DNA from: JAFAFN01 sp963707555
GTDB taxonomy: Bacteria; Actinomycetota; Acidimicrobiia; Acidimicrobiales; Microtrichaceae
Assembly (NCBI GenBank): GCA_963707555.1
Contig: CAVPQM010000020.1
Coordinates: 124,001-188,000 of the forward strand
Direction: 5' to 3'
Length of the DNA stretch: 64,000 nucleotides
Position 1 is the first letter of the stretch. Each line of letters starts with the position of its first letter. Positions 1 to 8,127 of this stretch are shown here, one piece after another. The position numbers and the translations under genes are program-made. The notes under the pieces were generated by a model. The model saw only the letters and a list, made by a program, of their open reading frames with translations, was not told where the DNA came from and made no database searches.

Positions 1-354
1 AAGGGCGACGTCCTGTCGGTCGCCCGGGTCGCCGGGCTGCAGGCGGCCAAGCGCGCCGCCGATCTGATCCCGCTGTGCCACCCGGTGATGGTGGGGGCGA
101 TGCTGGTCAACTTCCGCATCGAGGACACCTTCATCGAGGTCGAGTCGCAGGTCGAGACCGTCGACCGGACGGGCGTCGAGATGGAGGCCCTGACCGCGGC
201 GACAGTGGCGTGTCTCACCATCTACGACATGTGCAAGTCCGTCGACCGTTCCATGACGATCGGCGACGTGACCCTCTGGGAGAAGACCGGGGGTCGCTCC
301 GGCACCTTCCGTCGTCAGGGTGACCACTCCGACGGCGACGAGTACGACACCTGA
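1..354 (+). CDS. moaC: MoaC, cyclic pyranopterin monophosphate synthase (5' truncated by window)
   Basis: The reading frame is open from the first base, so only the C-terminal 117 residues are present. MoaC acts with MoaA to turn GTP into cyclic pyranopterin monophosphate, the first step of molybdenum cofactor synthesis, in the cytoplasm. Family motifs visible are LIPLCHPVMV near the start, and the C-terminal block MEALTAATVACLTIYDMCK followed by DRSMTIGDV and the EKTGGRSG tail. The gene ends with a short acidic extension (HSDGDEYDT). No other moa gene follows; the next gene is an unrelated membrane protein after about 200 bp. The family call is very secure. Confidence 0.95.
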   Translation, partial: KGDVLSVARVAGLQAAKRAADLIPLCHPVMVGAMLVNFRIEDTFIEVESQVETVDRTGVEMEALTAATVACLTIYDMCKSVDRSMTIGDVTLWEKTGGRSGTFRRQGDHSDGDEYDT

Positions 355-436
355 GTCGACGCGGGCCGGTCGTGAGCCGATCTGCGTGCCGAGGGCGCCC
401 CATCGGCGGATGACACCGATGTAGTTCGTCAAGGAC

Positions 437-465
437 TTGTAACAATCGGCGGGCGATCGTAAGGT
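437..465 (+). promoter_or_regulatory. Putative sigma-70-type promoter
   Basis: A TTGTAA hexamer (437-442) and a TAAGGT hexamer (460-465) are separated by exactly 17 bp, about 90 bp upstream of the membrane-protein gene at 554. The -10 keeps the TA...T pattern, but the -35 matches the consensus only in part. This AT-richer patch stands out in the 200-bp gap after moaC. The promoter is inferred from sequence only. Confidence 0.35.
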
Positions 466-553
466 TTGGACACCGGCGGACCGACCTCGGATCCGCACGC
501 TGGCACTTCACCGACCAGCACCTGACCGACCATCAGAGGGATCTCTGCCACAG

Positions 554-1099
554 ATGAACGTCTCCACGCTGATCTTCTTGGGACTCGCCGTGGTGTGGGC
601 CATCGTGCTCCTCCCCGAAGTGCTCCGGAAGATCTCCGGTAGTCGTCACTCGGACACCATCCGTTCGTTCAACCACCAGCTGTCGGTGTTGAACCGCTCC
701 GAGCAGCGTCCGGCCGGACGCTCGAACGTCATCGACCTGGGCGCTCGTGCCGCGGCCCGTGGAAGGATCGACCTGCGTGACGGCGCCGTGTCGGCTCCCC
801 GTCCCGTCCCGATGGCCGTCCGCAAGCGTCGCCAAGAAGTCCTCACGGTCCTCGGTTCCGCTGCCCTGCTCTCGCTGGTCTGCACGGTCGCCTTCGGTGG
901 CCCGTTCCTCCTGCTGTTCCTGGTCGCCGGTGCGCTGTTCGTCGCCTACCTGGTCATGCTGGCCCAGGTCACGCAGAACGCCCCGGTCCGCAGCCGCACG
1001 GCCCCGCCGCTGGCGTCGCCCTCGCCGCTGCAGAACGGTCTGCGCACCGCGACGGTCGGTCGAGCGACCCCGTCGAACGCCCGTCGCATCGCCAACTGA
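554..1099 (+). CDS. Conserved actinobacterial membrane protein of unknown function
   Basis: This 181-residue protein has one hydrophobic helix at the extreme N-terminus (about residues 4-22, LIFLGLAVVWAIVLLPEVL). A basic, Ser-rich cytoplasmic stretch with RSFNHQLSVLNR follows, then two closely spaced hydrophobic helices at about 98-137, and a basic tail. This resembles small membrane proteins found alone in many actinobacterial genomes with no assigned role. It sits between moaC and a tRNA gene, with its own putative promoter, so it is probably monocistronic. I cannot assign a function. Confidence 0.75.
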   Translation: MNVSTLIFLGLAVVWAIVLLPEVLRKISGSRHSDTIRSFNHQLSVLNRSEQRPAGRSNVIDLGARAAARGRIDLRDGAVSAPRPVPMAVRKRRQEVLTVLGSAALLSLVCTVAFGGPFLLLFLVAGALFVAYLVMLAQVTQNAPVRSRTAPPLASPSPLQNGLRTATVGRATPSNARRIAN

Positions 1100-1159
1100 T
1101 CGTCCGATGGCCCGGATTCGGGCACGGCGATCGCACCCGCTAGACTGCGGGCTCGTTCC

Positions 1160-1233
1160 GGGGGTGTAGCTCAGTTGGCTAGAGCGCTTCGGTCGCATCG
1201 AAGAGGTCGTGAGTTCGATTCTCATCACCTCCA
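1160..1233 (+). tRNA. tRNA-Ala (anticodon CGC)
   Basis: A full cloverleaf can be drawn. The acceptor arms GGGGGTG and CACCTCC pair with G3:U70, the alanine identity pair. The D arm is GCTC...GAGC. The anticodon stem CTTCG/CGAAG encloses loop GTCGCAT with anticodon CGC. The T arm GTGAG/CTCAT encloses TTCGATT. The discriminator base is A. The 3' CCA is not encoded (genomic sequence continues CCG), so it must be added after transcription. A strong hairpin follows about 10 bases downstream. Confidence 0.93.
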
Positions 1234-1241
1234 CCGGAACA

Positions 1242-1271
1242 GAAGGCCTCGGCACTCGTGCCGGGGCCTTC
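1242..1271 (+). terminator. Hairpin terminator after tRNA-Ala
   Basis: GAAGGCC and GGCCTTC pair perfectly and extend inward through CGGC/GCCG around a short loop. There is no U-tract, as is common in high-GC actinobacteria. It lies 9 bases after the mature tRNA end. Confidence 0.6.
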
Positions 1272-1361
1272 TCGCGTACGGCTGACGTCGCTGCACCGGG
1301 CGCGCCGCGCCTGACGCCGGAGCGCCTAGCGTGAGGGCTCAGCCCGATCGGAAGGAGCCCG

Positions 1362-1751
1362 ATGTCCTCGGAGCAACTGCACGAAACGCGAGACGTCCTG
1401 CCTGCGGACGTCGTCGACCGCCACCGGGCGATCGTGTCGATCATGGAGGAGCTCGAAGCGGTCGACTGGTACGACCAGCGCGTCGCTGCGGCGACCGACC
1501 CCGAGCTCGCCGATGTCCTCGCGCACAACCGCGACGAGGAGAAGGAGCACGCGGCGATGACGCTCGAGTGGCTCCGACGTGCCGACCCGGTGCTCGACCG
1601 TCACCTGCGCACGTACCTGTTCACCGAGGGCTCGATCCGCGGGATCGAGGCGGAGGTCGAACACGGTGACGGCGGCGAGGCCGAGCCCGAGACGCCGTCG
1701 AACGACGGGAGCCTCGGCATCGGCTCCCTCCGCGGCAGCGTCAACACCTGA
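1362..1751 (+). CDS. Encapsulated ferritin-like protein (EncFtn cargo) with encapsulin-loading peptide
   Basis: This 129-residue protein is the ferroxidase cargo of a family-1 encapsulin. EncFtn is a short two-helix half-ferritin that oxidises Fe(II) inside the shell for mineral storage. The first helix carries EELEAVDWYDQR (Glu30, Trp36) and the second HNRDEEKEHAAM (Glu60, His63), matching the family's di-iron ligands. A Glu/Pro-rich linker leads to the C-terminal motif LGIGSLRG within residues 115-129, a typical cargo-loading peptide that docks into the shell lumen. The shell gene follows after about 100 bp in the same direction. The start is supported by GGAAGGAG 6-7 bases upstream. Confidence 0.93.
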   Translation: MSSEQLHETRDVLPADVVDRHRAIVSIMEELEAVDWYDQRVAAATDPELADVLAHNRDEEKEHAAMTLEWLRRADPVLDRHLRTYLFTEGSIRGIEAEVEHGDGGEAEPETPSNDGSLGIGSLRGSVNT

Positions 1752-1852
1752 GACGAGCCCCACCCCGGAGTCCGACGCCCCAGTCGTCCGTTCCACACCC
1801 GACCAGTCATCCACGATCTGCCCGACGGGCACCCAGCGAAGCGAGCACCAGC

Positions 1853-2662
1853 ATGAACCACCTGTTCCGTTCCAAGGCACCGATCTCCGAAGCGGCCTGG
1901 GCCGAGATCAACGACGAGGCGACCACCGCCCTCAAGGAACTGCTCGCCGGTCGACGCATCGTGGACGTCAGTGGACCGCGGGGTTGGTCGCACTCCGCCG
2001 AGCCGACCGGTCGGGTCGAACGGCTCGACGGGCCCGAGGGGCTCGAGGTCGAGTCCCGCGTGCGCAAGGTCCTGCCGCTGGTCGAGTTCCGCACCCCCTT
2101 CACGCTGTCGCGCGACGAGCTCGACTCGATCGACCGCGGCGCCTGCGACGCCGACCTGGACCCGGTGCGCTTCGCCGCCCGACGCGCGGCGATGGCCGAG
2201 GACCGGGCGATCTTCCACGGCTACGCACCCGCCGGCATGAGCGGCCTGCTCGCGGAGTCGCCGCACGACCCGGTGACGATCGGCGACGACTACGACGCCT
2301 ACCCCTCGCACGTGGCGACCGCCGTCGCCCGGCTCAAGCTGGCCGGTGTCACGGGTCCGTACGCGCTCGCGATGGGTCCCCGCTGCTACGCCGGTGTCGT
2401 CGAGCAGTCCGAGATGGGTGGCTACCCCGTCGTCAAGCACCTCGGGCTGATCCTCGACGGTCCGGTGATCTTCGCCCCGGGTGTCGACGGTGCCGCGGTG
2501 GTCAGCCTGCGCGGCGGTGACTTCGAGCTGGTCCTGGGCCAGGACCTGTCGATCGGCTACCTGGACCACGACCGGGACTCCGTCGAGCTGTACCTCGAGG
2601 AGAGCTTCACGGTGAAGGTGGCCGCCCCCGAGGCGGCCGTCTACCTGTCGTACCCCGCCTGA
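1853..2662 (+). CDS. enc: Encapsulin shell protein, family 1 (linocin M18/CFP29 type)
   Basis: This 269-residue HK97-fold protein self-assembles into a protein nanocompartment. The N-terminus (MNHLFRSKAPISEAAWAEI, then GRRIVDVSGPRGW) matches the classical encapsulin start that forms the N-terminal helix and the cargo-docking surface. Downstream blocks include FRTPFTLSRDELDSIDRG and GPYALAMGPRCYAG, both characteristic of the family. Length is standard for a T=1 family-1 shell (about 265-285 residues). It lies directly downstream of the EncFtn cargo, so the pair should form an iron-storage and oxidative-stress organelle. No regulator is adjacent. Confidence 0.96.
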   Translation: MNHLFRSKAPISEAAWAEINDEATTALKELLAGRRIVDVSGPRGWSHSAEPTGRVERLDGPEGLEVESRVRKVLPLVEFRTPFTLSRDELDSIDRGACDADLDPVRFAARRAAMAEDRAIFHGYAPAGMSGLLAESPHDPVTIGDDYDAYPSHVATAVARLKLAGVTGPYALAMGPRCYAGVVEQSEMGGYPVVKHLGLILDGPVIFAPGVDGAAVVSLRGGDFELVLGQDLSIGYLDHDRDSVELYLEESFTVKVAAPEAAVYLSYPA

Positions 2663-2690
2663 GCGGCGCTGCTGCGCTGCGTCGGGGACC

Positions 2691-3647
2691 TCAGCAGAGG
2701 CCCAACGCCCGGCCGGCAGCGAGCCTGGTGCACGGCCCGAACCACGCGCCGTCGCCGAGCTCGGTGGCCAGCCAGTCGCCGAGGGTGTCGTCGTAGCGCG
2801 ACGGCACCTCGACCGCGCGCTCGCCGGCGAGCCGCTGCAACGTCGCCCGGACCGGCTCGGGCACGACGGCGGTGTCCCGCGTCGCCGGGTGTCCCGCGAA
2901 CGGGATGCTCCACAGGTCCGGGCACTGCAGCGACGGGTTGCCGCCCGGGATGGTGCCCGGTCCCTCGGGGCAACGGATCGATGCCCTCCACGACCCGGGG
3001 GCTCGGGCGTTCAGCAGCGTGACCGTCAGCGACGACTGCCGTCGCGAGAGCTCGGTCCCGAGGTCGCCGAGCTCGGGGGCGGCCGCGAGCAACCAGGCAT
3101 GCGTCGCCGCGAGCACACCGTGCAGCGTGGCCTCCTCGGCGTCGCCCGCGCCGTCGACGTGGTGGCACAGCGCGTGCGCGAGCGACGGTGCGATCACCGC
3201 CGGATGTTCGAACCGGTAGCGCTCGTTCAACGCCTGGACCCCCGGACGGTCCTCGACGGGCCGGCCGATCACGCGGCCCTCGCCCACGATCGGTTCGACG
3301 GAGAGCTCGGACGTCGCCGTGTCACCGGCGATGAACGCGTCGAGGATCGGCTCGGCGGGCCCCTCGGCGAGCAGGCAGAGCGCTGCGCGGAGATTGTCGT
3401 CGGGGACACGTTGCACCAGCCGCTCGTCGTCGAAGCAGCGCGGGCCCCGGCCGCTGCCGGCGTCGAGCTCGACGAGCAGTTGGCGGGTCGCGTCGCGGCT
3501 GCGTGCAGGGCCGCTCGCCGGGACCATCGGCGATCCGTCGGGGTAGATGCCGGGCTGGCCGAAGAGCGAGTTCGAGCTGAACCGATCGATGTCGCTGGGG
3601 CGGGTGATCGGGGCCTCGAGCAGTCGTCGGCACTCGTCGTCGTCCAT
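2691..3647 (-). CDS. Hypothetical protein, function unknown
   Basis: This 318-residue soluble protein is transcribed towards the encapsulin gene and divergently from the MFS gene at 3704. I do not recognise a family. Visible features are an N-terminal segment SSNSLFGQPGIYPDGSPM and a central helix with closely spaced histidines, LAHALCHHVDG, which could bind a metal. A Cys- and Pro-rich C-terminal third carries RCPEGPGTIPGGNPSLQC. There is no signal peptide or membrane segment. The ATG start fits the divergent spacing. Base composition matches its neighbours, so recent transfer is not suggested. Confidence 0.65.
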   Translation of the reverse strand: MDDDECRRLLEAPITRPSDIDRFSSNSLFGQPGIYPDGSPMVPASGPARSRDATRQLLVELDAGSGRGPRCFDDERLVQRVPDDNLRAALCLLAEGPAEPILDAFIAGDTATSELSVEPIVGEGRVIGRPVEDRPGVQALNERYRFEHPAVIAPSLAHALCHHVDGAGDAEEATLHGVLAATHAWLLAAAPELGDLGTELSRRQSSLTVTLLNARAPGSWRASIRCPEGPGTIPGGNPSLQCPDLWSIPFAGHPATRDTAVVPEPVRATLQRLAGERAVEVPSRYDDTLGDWLATELGDGAWFGPCTRLAAGRALGLC

Positions 3648-3703
3648 CCGGCGGAGTCTGCCAGCCCGACCGGGTCCTGCGGTGCAGCCCGTAGGATCTC
3701 CTG

Positions 3704-5098
3704 GTGCGAGCCCCTGAACGGTCCCTCCAGATCCTGATCGCCGTCGCCTTGCCGCTGGTCGTGCTGAGCATCGACTTCAGCGGCGTCGCGGTCGCCCTCC
3801 CCGACATCGGCAACGACCTCGACGCGTCATCGGGCTCGGTCGGCTGGGTGCTGAACGCCTTCGCCCTGGGCGCAGCCGGTCCGCTGCTCGTGTCCGGGCG
3901 CATCGCTGATCGCTACGGCCGTCGGCGCCTGCTGCTCGCCGGCGTGGCGCTCTTCTGCGCAGGCACGCTGCTGTGCGCCGTTGCGTGGACCTTCGAGGTG
4001 CTGGTCCTCTCCCGGGCGGTCCAGGGTGTCGCGACGTCGTTGTTCATGCCGGCTTCGCTGTCGGTGGTGTCGACCAGTGCCGGTCCCGAGCGTCGGGCCT
4101 GGGCGATCGGCATGTGGAGCGCGATCGGCAGCACCGCTGCCGCGGCGGCGCCGGTCGTCGGAGGACTGGTCGTCGACAGCCTCGGCTGGCGTTGGTTCTT
4201 CGCACTCAACGTGCCGCTGCTCGCCCTGGCCGCGGTGATGATCATCGCGGTCGTCCCGGAATCCCGCGGCGACGATCGCCGCATCGACGTGCTGGGCGCG
4301 GCGATCGTGACCGCCTCGGTGACCTCGGTCGTCTACGGCCTCCAGGAGGCCGGACTGCGCGGCTGGGGTGATCCGCTCGTCATCGGATCGCTGGTCCTCG
4401 GCGCCGTGCTCTTCGCAGCGTTCGTCGTCGAGCAGCGTGGTGGGCGCGAGGCGCTGATCGACGCGGCCATCACCCGATCCGCCGCATTCCGTCCACCGGT
4501 CGTCGTCGCCTTCCTCGCCAACTGGGGCTTCGGCGCGCTGAACATCCTGCTCACGTTCTGGCTGCAGGACGTCCGCGGCGAATCGGCAGCGATGACCGGG
4601 GTGATCTTCCTCGCCTACTCGGTGCCGTTCGCCGTGCTCGGCGCCGTGACCGGTGCCGTGGCTCGTCGACACGGCACCGCGAACCCCATGGCGTTCGGCA
4701 TGGTCTTGGTCGCCGGGTCGTTCCTCGTGCTCACCCAACTGGGACCGACCGCGTCGATCTGGGTCGTCGTGGCCGCGATGTTCCTGTCGGGTGTCGGGCA
4801 GGGCCTCAGCTACAACATGTCGACCACCGCCGCGATGGCGGCGGTGCCCGACGACGACGCAGGCGTCGCGTCCGGACTGCTCACCGCGTTGCGCAACGTG
4901 GGTGTCGCAGCAGGTGTCGCGCTCGCCACCCTGGCCACCGCGGGCGGCGCGCCGGGCGACGGCGGAGCAGGGTTCACCGAGGGTCTCCAGCAGGCGTCGT
5001 GGGTGATCGTGGCCGTCTCGCTGGGCGGTGTCGTGGTCGCACGCATCGCCCGCCCCGCACCGGCTCCGCTCCCCGGGTGCGATGCCCGGATCCGGTAG
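3704..5098 (+). CDS. MFS transporter, drug:H+ antiporter type
   Basis: This 464-residue integral membrane protein is probably a proton-driven efflux pump of the major facilitator superfamily. The first helix has IDFSGVAVALPDIGNDL. The loop between helices 2 and 3 carries the MFS signature SGRIADRYGRRRLLLAG. A later block PVVGGLVVDSLGWRWFF matches antiporter motif C and the DHA2 class. About 14 hydrophobic segments are visible. The GTG start at 3704 puts the first helix right at the N-terminus. It stands alone, divergent from an unknown gene, with no adjacent TetR or MarR regulator. Substrate is unknown. Confidence 0.88.
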   Translation: MRAPERSLQILIAVALPLVVLSIDFSGVAVALPDIGNDLDASSGSVGWVLNAFALGAAGPLLVSGRIADRYGRRRLLLAGVALFCAGTLLCAVAWTFEVLVLSRAVQGVATSLFMPASLSVVSTSAGPERRAWAIGMWSAIGSTAAAAAPVVGGLVVDSLGWRWFFALNVPLLALAAVMIIAVVPESRGDDRRIDVLGAAIVTASVTSVVYGLQEAGLRGWGDPLVIGSLVLGAVLFAAFVVEQRGGREALIDAAITRSAAFRPPVVVAFLANWGFGALNILLTFWLQDVRGESAAMTGVIFLAYSVPFAVLGAVTGAVARRHGTANPMAFGMVLVAGSFLVLTQLGPTASIWVVVAAMFLSGVGQGLSYNMSTTAAMAAVPDDDAGVASGLLTALRNVGVAAGVALATLATAGGAPGDGGAGFTEGLQQASWVIVAVSLGGVVVARIARPAPAPLPGCDARIR

Positions 5099-5108
5099 GG
5101 CCGAAGGT

Positions 5109-5128
5109 CCCGAAACGCCGTTTCCGGG
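5109..5128 (+). terminator. Possible terminator hairpin after MFS gene
   Basis: An imperfect stem CCCG/AAAC against GTTT/CGGG with a one-base bulge lies 10 bases past the MFS stop codon. It is modest in strength. Confidence 0.35.
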
Positions 5129-5288
5129 GGTGACATGAGGGACGGCGCCGTAGGTCGACACCCCATGTGTCGTACCGCCACAGTGGGACCCGAGCGACCT
5201 CTCAGGGTCGCCGGATCGACCCGACTCGACGGGTCGTCAGACCGGCCAGGCGTACAGTGCCCCGGGTCCGGAAGGAAGGAGAGCTGCA

Positions 5289-6731
5289 GTGCCAGACGAC
5301 GTGCAACAGCAGGACGAGGTGAGCGAGTCCGATCGGAAGGGCGGGACGTACCGCGAGGTGCTGATCGTGCTCGCCGGCGGATTCGCGATGGCGCTCGTGA
5401 TCGTCGCGATCGGCTTCGTCGCCAAGGGTGACGACGCCGCGGGCAGCAGCAGCTCCGGGGGTGCTCCGGTCGCGGTGTCGTTGACGGAGTTCGCGATCGA
5501 CGGTGCCCTCCAGGTGGCGCCGGGTGGGCAGCTCGCCGTCACGAACAACGGCTCGCAGGTCCACAACCTGGTGATCGACGGCGGCGGGCAGACCGCGGAC
5601 CTGGCCGGCGGCGAGAGCGAGACCATCCCGGTCGACCTGGCCGAGGGTGACTACGAGGTCTACTGCTCGATCGCGGGTCACCGCGAGTCGGGCATGGAGG
5701 GCACCATCCAGGTCGCCGAAGGTGCGTCGGCGCCGACCGAGACCGACGCCCACGCGGGCCACGGCGAGGACATGACGCCCGAGGAGTGGGCCGAGATGGA
5801 CGACGCCATGGAGAAGTCCTTCGAGCCGTTCGTCGAGATGGTCACGACCGGCGAGCCCAACACGGAGGGCATCGGTGGTCAGACGCTCGAGCCGACGATC
5901 GCCGCCGACGGTGCCAAGGAGTGGACCCTGACCGCCGAGATCGTCGACTGGGAGGTCGAGCCCGGCAAGACCGTCAAGGCATGGACCTACAACGGCACCG
6001 TGCCCGGTCCCACACTCCGCGGAGAGGTCGGCGACCACATCCGGGTGAAGGTCATCAACAAGTTGCCGATGGCGACCGACGTGCACATGCACGGCATGAT
6101 CCTGCCGAACGAGATGGACGGCGTCGCACCGCTGACGCAGGACCTGATCAAGCCCGGCGAGGAGTTCACCTACGAGTACACGGTGACCGAGCCGGCCGTC
6201 GCGATGTACCACCCGCACCACCACGGCCAGATGACGGTCCCCAACGGCATGTGGGGCTCGATGATCTTCTCGCCGGCGGGCGGCGGTGGCACCAGCGAGT
6301 ACACCATCCCTCGTGGCAAGACGGTCTCCGGCGTGCAGATCCCGGCCGACCTGAAGGTCGCCCAGGAGCACAACATGGTGCTCAACGACGCCGGCGTCAT
6401 CGGCCTGTCGCTGAACGGCAAGTCGTTCCCGGCCACGCAGCCCTACGCGCTGAACAAGGGCGACTGGATGCTGGTCAACTACTACAACGAGGGCCTGCAG
6501 TACCACCCGATGCACCTGCATCAGTTCCCGCAGCTGGTCGTCGCTCGTGACGGCATCCCGCTGGACTACCCGTACTACGCCGACACCCTGACCGTCGGTC
6601 CGGGTGAGCGCTACACGGTGCTCTTCCAGGCCGACCAGCCCGGTGTGTGGGTCTGGCACTGCCACATCCTGAACCACGCCGAGTCCGAGACCGGCATGTT
6701 CGGAATGGTCACGGCGCTCGCCGTCAGCTGA
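5289..6731 (+). CDS. Membrane-anchored cupredoxin-multicopper oxidase fusion (two-domain laccase type)
   Basis: This 480-residue extracytoplasmic copper oxidase has one N-terminal membrane anchor (about residues 22-44). A cupredoxin domain follows (about 60-145) with a complete type-1 copper set: His92, Cys126, His131, Met136. A multicopper oxidase unit then spans about 185-480, with HMHG (266-269), HPHHHG (308-313), HPMHLH (406-411) and HCHILNHAESETGM (457-470). Those four motifs supply the trinuclear cluster and a second type-1 site. The added cupredoxin may relay electrons. A strong GGAAGGAAGGAG ribosome site precedes the GTG start. It could act on phenols, metals or nitrogen oxides, but it lacks the NirK-type Cys motif. 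It stands alone with its own terminator. Confidence 0.9.
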   Translation: MPDDVQQQDEVSESDRKGGTYREVLIVLAGGFAMALVIVAIGFVAKGDDAAGSSSSGGAPVAVSLTEFAIDGALQVAPGGQLAVTNNGSQVHNLVIDGGGQTADLAGGESETIPVDLAEGDYEVYCSIAGHRESGMEGTIQVAEGASAPTETDAHAGHGEDMTPEEWAEMDDAMEKSFEPFVEMVTTGEPNTEGIGGQTLEPTIAADGAKEWTLTAEIVDWEVEPGKTVKAWTYNGTVPGPTLRGEVGDHIRVKVINKLPMATDVHMHGMILPNEMDGVAPLTQDLIKPGEEFTYEYTVTEPAVAMYHPHHHGQMTVPNGMWGSMIFSPAGGGGTSEYTIPRGKTVSGVQIPADLKVAQEHNMVLNDAGVIGLSLNGKSFPATQPYALNKGDWMLVNYYNEGLQYHPMHLHQFPQLVVARDGIPLDYPYYADTLTVGPGERYTVLFQADQPGVWVWHCHILNHAESETGMFGMVTALAVS

Positions 6732-6753
6732 TCCGAACCACATCGAGTCGGAA

Positions 6754-6783
6754 CGAGGGCCCGGGACTTCTCCCGGGCCCTCG
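6754..6783 (+). terminator. Strong hairpin terminator after multicopper oxidase
   Basis: A perfect 13-bp stem, CGAGGGCCCGGGA against its complement, with tetraloop CTTC, starts 22 bases after the stop codon. Confidence 0.8.
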
Positions 6784-6872
6784 CCGCGTCCGGGATGCGG
6801 CGTCGCTCGGCCGCGAGAACGCGTTCCACCTCGCGTCTAGACTGGTGTCCAACTTCGACAGGGGGAATCGAC

Positions 6873-8081
6873 GTGACGATCACCGACGGGCACGTGGGCA
6901 GTGAGGCGGGCATCGACCTGCTCGCCGGATCCTTCTGGGGTGGCGACTTCCACACCGGCCTGACGTGGATGCGTGAGCACGACCCGCTGCACTGGGACGG
7001 ACGCGTGTGGGGCGTGTCGACGTACGACCTGCTGCGGGACATCTCACGTCGCCCCGACTCGTTCTCGAATGCGTCGGGGTGCCGGCCGCAGCCGTACCTC
7101 CAGCTGCCGATGATGATCGACATGGACGATCCGGAGCACACCCGTCGTCGCCGCCTGGTCAACAAGGGGTTCACTCCGCGTCAGGTGCGGGGCAGCGAGG
7201 CAGCGGTGCGAGCGGCTGCCGACGAGATCATCGACTCGGTCATCGAGTCCGGCGAATGCGACTTCGTCGCCGACATCGCCGCGCTGTTGCCGATGATCAT
7301 GATCGGTGACCAGCTGGGTGTCGCACCGGAGGACCGCAGCAACCTGCTGAAGTGGTCCGACGACATGGTCAAGAGCCAGTCGAGCACCTCGGACGACCTG
7401 ATCGAGAACGCCACGCTGGCGTACATGGGCTACCGGGAGTTCGCGGAACGGGCGATCGCCGAGCGGCGCGAGGAGCCGAAGGACGATCTGATGAGCGTGC
7501 TCGTGCACGCCGACATCGACGGCGATCGCCTCGACGACGAGTCGATCATCCACGAGTCGCTGCTCATCCTGATCGGCGGCGACGAGACCACTCGCCACGT
7601 CATCACCGGCGGCATGTACCAGCTGCTCGTGAACCCGGAGCAGCGGCGCTACCTGGCGGAGGACCACTCGCGGATCCCGACCGCGGTCGAGGAGATGCTG
7701 CGGTGGGTGTCGCCGATCCGGAACATGAACCGCACGGTCGTCGCCGACACCGAGCTCGCCGGCAAGCAGCTCACCGCAGGCGAGCAGATGGTGCTGCTCT
7801 ACCCGTCCGCGAATCGTGACGCGTCGGTGTTCGCCGATCCCTTCACCTTCGACGTGACCCGCGACCCGAACGAGCACGTCGCCTTCGGGTTCGGCACCCA
7901 CTTCTGCCTGGGCAACTCGCTGGCCCGCCTCGAGCTGGTCTGCATGTTCGAGCACCTGCTCGAGCGTCTGCCCGACATGGAGCTGGTCGACGCCGCCGAG
8001 CCGGGCAACCGGCCCGCGAACTTCGTCTCGGGCTACGAGTCGATGCCGGTGCGGTTCACTCCGGCCAGCCGACGCAGCTGA
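6873..8081 (+). CDS. Cytochrome P450
   Basis: This is a 402-residue soluble bacterial P450, a heme monooxygenase that needs ferredoxin and a reductase. The I-helix oxygen-activation motif is GGDETTRH (from residue 235). The K-helix ExxR lies in VEEMLRWVSPI, and the heme loop FGFGTHFCLGNSLARLE has Cys345 as the iron ligand. The overall pattern is close to the actinobacterial CYP125/CYP142-like group that oxidises sterol or isoprenoid side chains, but the substrate is not certain. The GTG start at 6873 is chosen because AGGGGG lies 7-12 bases upstream; the longer frame has a low-complexity basic leader. The stop codon lies inside a 21-bp tandem repeat. Confidence 0.92.
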   Translation: MTITDGHVGSEAGIDLLAGSFWGGDFHTGLTWMREHDPLHWDGRVWGVSTYDLLRDISRRPDSFSNASGCRPQPYLQLPMMIDMDDPEHTRRRRLVNKGFTPRQVRGSEAAVRAAADEIIDSVIESGECDFVADIAALLPMIMIGDQLGVAPEDRSNLLKWSDDMVKSQSSTSDDLIENATLAYMGYREFAERAIAERREEPKDDLMSVLVHADIDGDRLDDESIIHESLLILIGGDETTRHVITGGMYQLLVNPEQRRYLAEDHSRIPTAVEEMLRWVSPIRNMNRTVVADTELAGKQLTAGEQMVLLYPSANRDASVFADPFTFDVTRDPNEHVAFGFGTHFCLGNSLARLELVCMFEHLLERLPDMELVDAAEPGNRPANFVSGYESMPVRFTPASRRS

Positions 8082-8126
8082 GGGCCGAGCCGACGCAGCT
8101 GAGGGCCGAGTCGACGCAGCTGAGGG
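8069..8126. repeat. 21-bp tandem repeat spanning the P450 stop codon
   Basis: Nearly three copies of a 21-bp unit with core CGACGCAGCTGAGGG run from the last P450 codons to the end of the convergent gene. Each copy carries TGA in the P450 frame (8079, 8100, 8121). Confidence 0.9.
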
Positions 8127-8127
8127 G

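Noticed and set aside
5289..6731. Copper nitrite reductase (NirK)
   Set aside because: The last motif is HCHILNHAESETGM, a multicopper-oxidase type, not the NirK WHCxPxG pattern.
5202..6743. Minus-strand open frame opposite the multicopper oxidase
   Set aside because: It is a composition shadow; its Leu/Val/Asp/His translation matches no fold, and the plus-strand gene has all copper motifs and a ribosome site.
8069..8126. Repeats considered as CRISPR or as small-RNA array
   Set aside because: Units are directly adjacent with no spacers, and there are no cas genes anywhere in the window.
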